This document shows, piece by piece, positions 57,370 to 64,000 of a stretch of DNA of 64,000 nucleotides (position 1 is the first letter of the stretch; each line of letters starts with the position of its first letter). Position numbers and translations under genes: made by a program. The stretch is from contig CAOLHI010001022.1 in the NCBI GenBank assembly GCA_948474755.1, positions 744,001-808,000 on the forward strand, written 5' to 3'. The DNA is from Ctenosaura bakeri (Eukaryota; Chordata; Lepidosauria; Squamata; Iguanidae). The notes under the pieces were generated by a model, which saw only the letters and a list, made by a program, of their open reading frames with translations, did not search any database and was not told where the DNA came from.

Positions 57370-58365
57370 CATTTGCTCCAAAATGCCCTCTAATGGGTGT
57401 GGAAGGCATTTCTATCATGTTTGGCATCCCTTTGCCTCCATTTTTTGGCTGCAAAATGCCTTCTAGGGAAGATAGTGCATGTTTCTGCTGCATTTTTTTT
57501 GGGTGGTGGGGTGAGCCCATTTAGGCCCAAGAGAGGTCTTTTTTGAAACAGGAAATGAATAGGAAGTGCCTTCCAGTCACTTCCTATTGTTAGGTCCAAA
57601 GGCATGGTGTAAATGCTGCTATGTCCCCAACAGGGACATGTTGCTTCCAGTTATCTTTTTAAAAACGGTATCTAGTTATTCTAACTCAGCTGCCTTTTCC
57701 TGTCACATTTGTTATCCTAAGCATACTGAGTATGTTGTTGCTGATTTCAGATGGGACCAGATCCAAAGAGATGGGCCACAGCTGGTATGTCCTTCAGGAT
57801 AGTTTTTCCCTTGACCTAACTTGTGAAGACTAAAGAGGTTGTTCCAAATGAGTGGCAAAACTACCTCTGGTGGAGCACTGATTTATAACTGATTCATACG
57901 GAAATGTTCCCTTCAGCACCTGGTTTTCAGTGGGAGTCATCCATCAAAGTGCTGACTTAAGCAAAACCCACTGAACCCATCAGATCAATTTGGTTGGTGA
58001 AACTGGCAGCAAAGTGGCACATGCTGCTGGTGGGGGGCAGGGCATTTAAAGCTGAAACTAGAACAATGGACGAGGACTGAGTCCAGGGAAATGGTGCTGT
58101 GTCTGGAAGATTGCCACTAGACTATTGCCATTGCCTCTCCTTGTCTCCAAAAAGTATGAGGGGCAGCTCAAATAGCACCCGTTTTCTTTAAAACTGTTAT
58201 AGGAACCTGATTAGACTGGAAGAGTTCTTGAATAATATGGGCTCTTACTCTTTAAGTTCTAACTCCTATTTCTCTTGGGTTTTAGCTGAGAGGCATACAA
58301 TGTCCTCTGTGAGAGCTAGTGTTGGGTAGCTACACTCCCTCATTCTAAAAAGAACACAATGATAA
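57370..58365. other. No recognised gene or repeat
   Basis: Unclassified. A small hairpin (AATAGGAAGTG / CACTTCCTATT) lies near 57559-57589. Confidence 0.45.
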
Positions 58366-58367
58366 AC

Positions 58368-58445
58368 CTCCTCTGAATAAATCTTGCCAAGAAAACCCTA
58401 CAGCAGTGACGCTATTAAGTCAAATTCAACTTGAACAACAAATGT
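58368..58445 (+). mobile_element. tRNA-derived SINE, 3' fragment
   Basis: CTCTGAATAAATCTTGCCAAG, AAAACCCTACAG, then ATTCAACTTGAACAACAA match the tail of the tRNA-SINE family (inverse of 45268-45350). Confidence 0.6.
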
Positions 58446-61000
58446 TCTCTGTATTCTAAATACAGTACTCTAGGAGGCAATCACAGAAGGCTGAGCAGTG
58501 AAGCTTTCTCTGGTTTGCTTCTAATGCTTTATAAGCCTCACCCATATGCTGTGGCAAAGTATGCGTGTTCTGAGGATTCTCTGGATTCTTTGGGTTTCCT
58601 CAGTGAAGAGGTCTTTAAGGATAAGATCAATAATGAAAAGTAAACTTTTGGGGGAATGGGGAAATGCCTAGATATGCCCTATAGCAAGACACAGATGACA
58701 TCGTATACCAAGATTTGCTGGGGGCTTTGTAGATGATGATATCTGTGTCTGACTACAGGGCATAGCCAGACCATTCTCCAATCCTCCATCGTCTCTCCCA
58801 GCCCTGGAATGGCCATTCAGGGAGCCTGTCCTAGCAAAACTATGAGTTCTTGGGAGCTTTGGTCATTGTGGAGGGTGAAAGAGAATACCAACCTCAGCAA
58901 TGACCAGAAAAAGACATAGGTAAGTAAGTACAAGGTGGATTTGTGCTTGGGTATTTCACTAACAGGATGCTGGTCTCTGTCTTCCCCCAGCACTGCTGTG
59001 TGTTTCTGGGGTACTGTGCAACTGCTGGGGTAGAGCACCAACATGATACTGGCCAGCAGTTCAAAACATTTGGACATCTAGTCCTATATTGGCTGCACTC
59101 TCCATTATCCCAGCTAGCATAGCCAGTCATCGTGCCTACTGCAGATGCTGAGAGTTACAAGTCTCACACATCTGGAAGACACCAAATTGTGTAATATGGT
59201 CTTTTTGTGAAAGACAATTGGCTGATGGCCAGGCAGCATTAGCGTGCACAAGAGAATCCAAGCTGATGCATAGGATTGCCATGACAATAAATCAATGTCT
59301 TCCATTTCAGGGTTTGAGTTGTTTGCATGATACAGCACTTTGTGAAATACTATTAGCTGATATGAAGACTGGGGAGGGAGTGACCTATGACACTATGGAG
59401 ATCCCTTGCATTCATTTTATGGGAGGTGTTTCCTTGTTTTCATTGCAGAGGAGAAGGCTAAGGTAGTCTGGTGGGTTAGAGTTCTTTCAGTCTGCCAAGG
59501 CAGACTTGTTATTACCATTTCTAAGGAGAAGGGGAGTAAGCCGATGCCAGGCATGCAAATCCATCTGATTTATATTCTGACTGATGCAATCAGCCACAAT
59601 CACAAAATCCACTTAGCCGGGTGAGGACTCCAGCTACTTTGTTTCAATTACGCAATTATCATATTCCATTTAATCCCCAAATCAATTCCTGTATTTAGAA
59701 TTAAGATGCTATGGCAATTATATCCAATTAGGTTCTATCAGTAAAGTAAATAAACACAGAAGTATGCCAGTCAGGGTAATGGGATGGCAAATGAGGCAAA
59801 AGAAGCCCAGCATCTCCTTTCTTGGTGATGATGTGGTTATTTGGGTTCTGCAGAGAAATGTATCCAGTGTGAATGATAAACACAGATTTGAAGCTGGGCC
59901 TTTCACTGCAATTTCATTCAATGCAATTTCAACATGATAATGTTCATGTTAGATATCTGAGGGTGAGAAGAATAATCAAACACGCTCAAACTGGCATCCT
60001 ATTAGTAACTTACGCATGCATACATTGGTCTATGCAGCTAGGCTGAATTATTCACCATAGTGCAACAGGTGTATTCAGCTGACAGTGGAAGCAATGGAAT
60101 GGCACATACAGAAATATGGTGCATCGCTACTGTACATAGGCAGATTAAAGTTGCACACTGGCCATTATGGTTGCTCATTGTGCATTGCAGTTTTGCACTT
60201 TACACTGCACACTACACAATGGCACTCAGTCATTGACATGTGTTGTGCAGTGTTGCTATTCAACATGAGGGTTGTGTAGTGCCGACATAGTGTATCTCTG
60301 CATGTGGATAATTACATGGCACTGAAGGGATGTCAGATTTCAGCCACAGAATAAGGCTATACAAACTTATGCTTGCAAATTGTGAGTGAGAGAACACAAC
60401 TGGATTTGCTCAATCTCCCTCTTTTCCATTTACAGCAAGTCTAACATAGGGCTCTTCTACCCCAAAATGCATGATTTCTCAGGATATAGATCTTTGAGTT
60501 TTACCACTTTTGGTGTTTCTGTGTCTACTTGTTCTATTCTTTGGAGGAATTGTTCAGAGTCATTTCTTGGATCTGCATGAAGGATCTTCTGAAGATTTTT
60601 TTAAAACCATGGCATGGTTTGCTGAGGTTATCCTATGATTTGAAAGACAAATTTTCTCCTCTCTGATTTTTTAAAAAACTTGTTTTATAGTTATAGAACT
60701 ACAGTGCAAAAGTGCCATTTCACTGGTGCACAATAATTCTTAAAAGAAAAAGAGAGAGAGAGAGAATGGGGCAAAGGATACTTTTTTGGTCTGGTATGTT
60801 TTGAGATTAAAAAGAACCCCTCAAAGGTAGGAATAAAATGTTTCAGTGGGTGCTATGAATTTCCAGAAAATTGTCCAGGACAACAGAAACATAGTTTGGA
60901 TATTTATCTCCCTGACCGAGTACTCAAGAACAAATACTGCAACTTCTCAACATATTTGTCCATCTACAAGAGCCTATGTTCTCCAAGCAGGGAGAAAGTT
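58446..61000. other. No recognised gene or repeat
   Basis: About 2.5 kb of unclassified AT-rich sequence. The ORFs at 58817-59130 overlap in two frames and lack motifs. A GA run lies near 60749-60766. Confidence 0.5.
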
Positions 61001-61004
61001 CTCT

Positions 61005-61110
61005 TTCACACTGCACAGTTATGGCTGCATCCTATGGAATCCTTGAGATGTAGTTTGGTGAGGTGCTAGAGGATCCAGATTTCCCCTCCCTAAACTACAA
61101 ACCCCAATAC
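61005..61110. mobile_element. Inverted-repeat element fragment
   Basis: GCACAGTTATGGCTGCATCC, TATGGAATCC, GTAGTTTGGTGAGGTGC and CCTCCCTAAACTACAAACCCC are the left arm and centre of the common amniote hairpin repeat or of a family A relative. The right arm is missing. Confidence 0.4.
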
Positions 61111-61394
61111 CTGCAATACCTAATTAAAACAGTCAATATATTTTTAAAATTCATTGTTAAAATTTACAATTTAAAATAATTTAGACGAGTGAAGAGCTTG
61201 CAGGCTCTGATCCAGGATGTACGTGCTTCACTTTTCCCCTTTGCCTTGACAGTTGAGGAGGAGGACTGAAGCTAGGAATAAAAGCTCTACTATGTCTAGT
61301 CCGTGATTGGGTGGAGAAGATAAATTCTTTCATGCTAATCTGGGATGAGGTTCTCTGTTTTTATAGAGTTCTGTGGGTTAGGTGAAAATCTATG
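61111..61394. other. No recognised feature
   Basis: Short unclassified AT-rich spacer. Confidence 0.4.
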
Positions 61395-61397
61395 TTC

Positions 61398-61710
61398 TCC
61401 AACTGTCCTGATTTGGCAGGTACAGTCCCAATTAATCCACCATCATCCAATTTTTATAGGTTCTTTGAAACCGCACCAGTTTCTCTCTGCAAACTGAGTT
61501 CAAAGTACAAAAATAGTTTGCATGCAATAAACTCAGCAGAAGGTAGAGGAAAGGTGGGGGCAGCATTTTGCCCCTTCCAGTAGACTCAGGCAAAAGCAAA
61601 TTGTTATAGCCTCTTCTAGCTTCTGTGTTCTTCCTCAATGAGTTTTGCCATCTTGACCACACTGTGAAGTTGCTTGACTGCACATGCCCTGGTTTATATC
61701 TGGGAAATCT
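61398..61710 (+). repeat. Interspersed repeat X, plus copy
   Basis: CTGTCCTGATTTGGCAGG, CTGCAAACTGAGTTCAAAG, TAGACTCAGGCAAAAGCAAA, CCATCTTGACCACACTG, in the same order as at 29060-29395. The minus-strand 117-codon ORF across it is not recognised. Confidence 0.65.
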
Positions 61711-61809
61711 TGGAGGGCATGGAAACCTCAGGAGGGCCATATTAGACCTGCAGAGGGAGCTTTCCCTCCCCCAGGATATAGGCATCAGTAGTGGTGAGTT
61801 CTTGACTTT

Positions 61810-62229
61810 GGCTCTTTCCGCAATGCACCTTTTCGCGGAGCTGGGGTGCGGGGATTGCGCGAGCAGCCTCTAGCAAAAGGCTCTCGTGTCCTGGTTCCTT
61901 CAGCTCTGTAGCTGCCACCTGCTCACGCGAGAGCCTTGCCTCTTCCTTCCGCAGTGCAGCCTGGGAGTTTCCCAGGCTCTGCTGGGACAGGAAGCGTGAG
62001 TGCCGCAGGTCTGGAGCTCTGCATGCATGGCAAGTGCACGCGGGGCCCTGGATTGATGCGTGATTGTGCACCATTTTTGGCTTACAGCCAAAAATGAAAA
62101 AGTGCGCGGTTGGCGCCTGCCAGCCCCTGGAGCGTCACACGATTGTGAGTGCGACTTGTGGACTGCTCCTCACATTCACGCGATGCTTGAGGGGCCCTTT
62201 CGCACGGCAAATTCTGTGCCAAAAGGTCC
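61810..62229 (-). mobile_element. MITE family B, copy 4
   Basis: 420 bp, GGCTCTTTCCGCAATGC to GCCAAAAGGTCC, exact 3-bp duplication TTT (61807-61809 and 62230-62232). Inverted relative to the copy at 9518 and of the same subtype (GGAGCTGGGGTGCGG, CGCAGTGCAGCCTGGGAG, GCACCATTTTTGGCTTACAG). GC-rich; ORFs are incidental. Confidence 0.87.
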
Positions 62230-62232
62230 TTT

Positions 62233-63080
62233 GTAACAGATCATTCAGTGATATTTGTATGCCCTTTAATAGATCACTCTTCTGTTTTTTTGCTGATACA
62301 CAAATGTGCCAAAACCAAATGGGTTGGCTGCGCCTCCTAGGAATCTTTAACACTGATTTTTGGGAAACCTAAAATCCTGTAAACCTCTCTGTACCAATGG
62401 AATTCGTATCTTTTGTGGCCATTTTGCTATTAAGACCTAAGATGAGAACACATTGAAGCACATGCAAATAACAAGCAATCCTTTAGGAATATTAGTTCTC
62501 CTCTAAAACATAGTATGGACTGGTTCAGTGAAAGGAAAATTTTCCTATATTTTTCTGTTCCTCAAAATTGGCAGTGAACTTCTAGACACTTTCAGTTTGA
62601 ACACTCTTAACTCATCTTTTGGGTAGAAGTGTGTTCCAGGGCAGGTCATGGTGTGTGTGTGTGTGTGTGTGTATGTATTGAAAATGAGACCTCAACCTGC
62701 CAAAGTTGCTAATCTCTTGAGTAAAGATCATACACTGACAGTCATTAGAAACCTAAAAGAATCATGGAAAGAAGGAGTGGTGGTGTTAACTGCTGAGTCT
62801 TGAATCTGTCTTCTGTGGTGTCTGCTCATTTTCAGGGATCCTTTCTCTCCATTTGCATCTAAGCTGAGCCAATTCAGAAGATACCCCCAACTGTCTATAT
62901 GTTGCATTATCAAGGGCCTGTATGGCCGTGTGCAGAGAATTCTATTTTTGCTCAACCAATTCCAGCTCCTAATTTGGATACAACATTACATATAGGCCTA
63001 ATGCATTTATTTACAATTATTTTAAGGTGACCTCTGAGATTAAAGCTCTCAAATATATAGACACCCATACTCATACACAT
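62233..63080. other. No recognised gene; (TG)n tract
   Basis: Unclassified, with a (TG)n microsatellite of about 11 units at 62651-62672. Confidence 0.5.
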
Positions 63081-63084
63081 GGAT

Positions 63085-63245
63085 GTAGGCTCAGAAGTTG
63101 TCCAGAGAAAGGCAACCAAGATGGTATAAGATCTGGGAACCAAACCTCAAGAGGAATGGCTCATAAGGAGTTGGGCATATTTAGCCCATTTAGCCCATGG
63201 AAGAGATATCGTATGATAGCCATCTTTAAATTTCTGAACAACTGA
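63085..63245 (+). mobile_element. CR1 LINE C-terminal fragment (decayed)
   Basis: GTTGTCCAGAGAAAGGCAACC, AAGATGGTATAAG, then CAAGAGGAATGGCTCATAAGG, ATGATAGCCATCTTTAAATT match the CR1 block that encodes [13 protein letters not shown]...RLREL...MIAMFKYLK in the intact copy. Frame broken; the rest of the element is not recognised. Confidence 0.65.
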
Positions 63246-63250
63246 CATGT

Positions 63251-64000
63251 AGAAGATGGAGTGAGTTGGCTTAACATGACTGGGAACTGCAGAATATGGT
63301 TTCTGAAATCACATGAAGGACAACCATTTGTTGTGTGTCTATGGAAACTGGGCAGGAATAAAATCTGTTCTGCTCTATGAAACCAGTTGAAGTCCCAAAA
63401 TCCTTTGAGTAGACTGATTCCCAGGGAATTGTATTTTGTAGCTAGAAAGGGATTAGCTGGAAAGAGATTCTGAATTATACAGCTGAAAGGCTCTACTTTG
63501 GAGAAGAAATATATTTATTATTTCTGCATGTGCCTTTATTGCTAATAGCTCTGCAAAATGTAATTATGAAAAAATAAAATAAAATTATTGTTACAAAAAG
63601 GAAATATATTACTCACCTGCTACCTTGGCAGTGGCATAGTTATTAAAATCCAGCCCAAGTGATCTTAATAGAAGTGCAAATATTTCTGCTTAATTATGTA
63701 GGGCCATTAAAACAACATCAATAATGGGCTAGATGGCTTCTTACACACTGAACAGCCATTGAGTGTTGACAAACTAATGAGTTCCATTTATATCCCCATA
63801 CAATAATATTTAGTGATGAGTTTGTGGAAAATAACGAAGACCCTGCATTTTCTTTTTGAGGCACTGTTTTGAAATTAATTGGCCTTTATGACCAGGACAT
63901 TTTCCTGTAATACTAAATATATTTGTTTTAGAGCAAGATCTCCAGTAGAAACTAAAAAAATAGTCATGGAATGCAGCTGAGAGGACCAGAGTGGTCTACT
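63251..64000. other. No recognised gene or repeat
   Basis: Unclassified AT-rich sequence to the end of the window. The first 150 bp may be decayed CR1 3' UTR. Confidence 0.45.

Noticed and set aside
1..64000. CRISPR arrays, operons, bacterial promoters or phage genes
   Set aside because: All repeats are eukaryotic transposable elements or microsatellites. No regularly spaced direct repeats with unique spacers and no dense gene packing were seen.

Overview
This is about 64 kb of AT-rich, intron-like or intergenic vertebrate DNA built mostly from transposable elements. I see no intact host gene, no ribosomal RNA or functional tRNA gene, and no bacterial-type features. The repeats point to a squamate reptile (lizard or snake): CR1 LINEs ending in ATTCTATG repeats, L2-type LINE ends, tRNA- and 5S-derived SINEs, a Sauria-SINE-like fragment, a pogo/Tigger-like element, many solo LTRs and many short inverted-repeat DNA transposons. 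The order or family cannot be fixed from sequence alone.

Layout. 0-9 kb: an unidentified ORF, one MITE, an LTR-like segment, a solo LTR (3285-4187), a second MITE and a long featureless stretch. 9-18 kb: MITEs of two families, a second solo LTR (12709-13657), L2-like tails and microsatellites. 18.5-23.1 kb is the centrepiece. A 3,093-bp CR1 LINE with an uninterrupted 941-codon endonuclease/reverse-transcriptase frame sits between two directly repeated 764-bp copies of the target DNA that look identical by eye. 25-39 kb: further solo LTRs, MITEs, a foldback element, an L2 ORF fragment and SINE pieces. 41-46 kb: SINE-rich, including two 5S rRNA-derived SINEs. 46-51.5 kb: a decayed CR1, a Tigger-like element and a 560-bp MITE. 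52-57.4 kb: a solo LTR carrying a nested MITE, another MITE, a hairpin element and two more solo LTRs. 57-64 kb: mostly unrecognised, with one MITE and a CR1 scrap.

Two results stand out. The first is the 764-bp duplication exactly bounding the CR1, far longer than ordinary LINE target-site duplications. The second is a set of twelve non-autonomous DNA elements, of different length and interior, that share a terminus close to GG(G/C)CCTTTC(C/T)GCA. Nine of the twelve are flanked by exact 3-bp duplications. The LTRs form several families, most as solo LTRs with 4-bp duplications, so their proviral interiors have been lost by recombination. No gene network operates here: the window is a record of waves of transposition.
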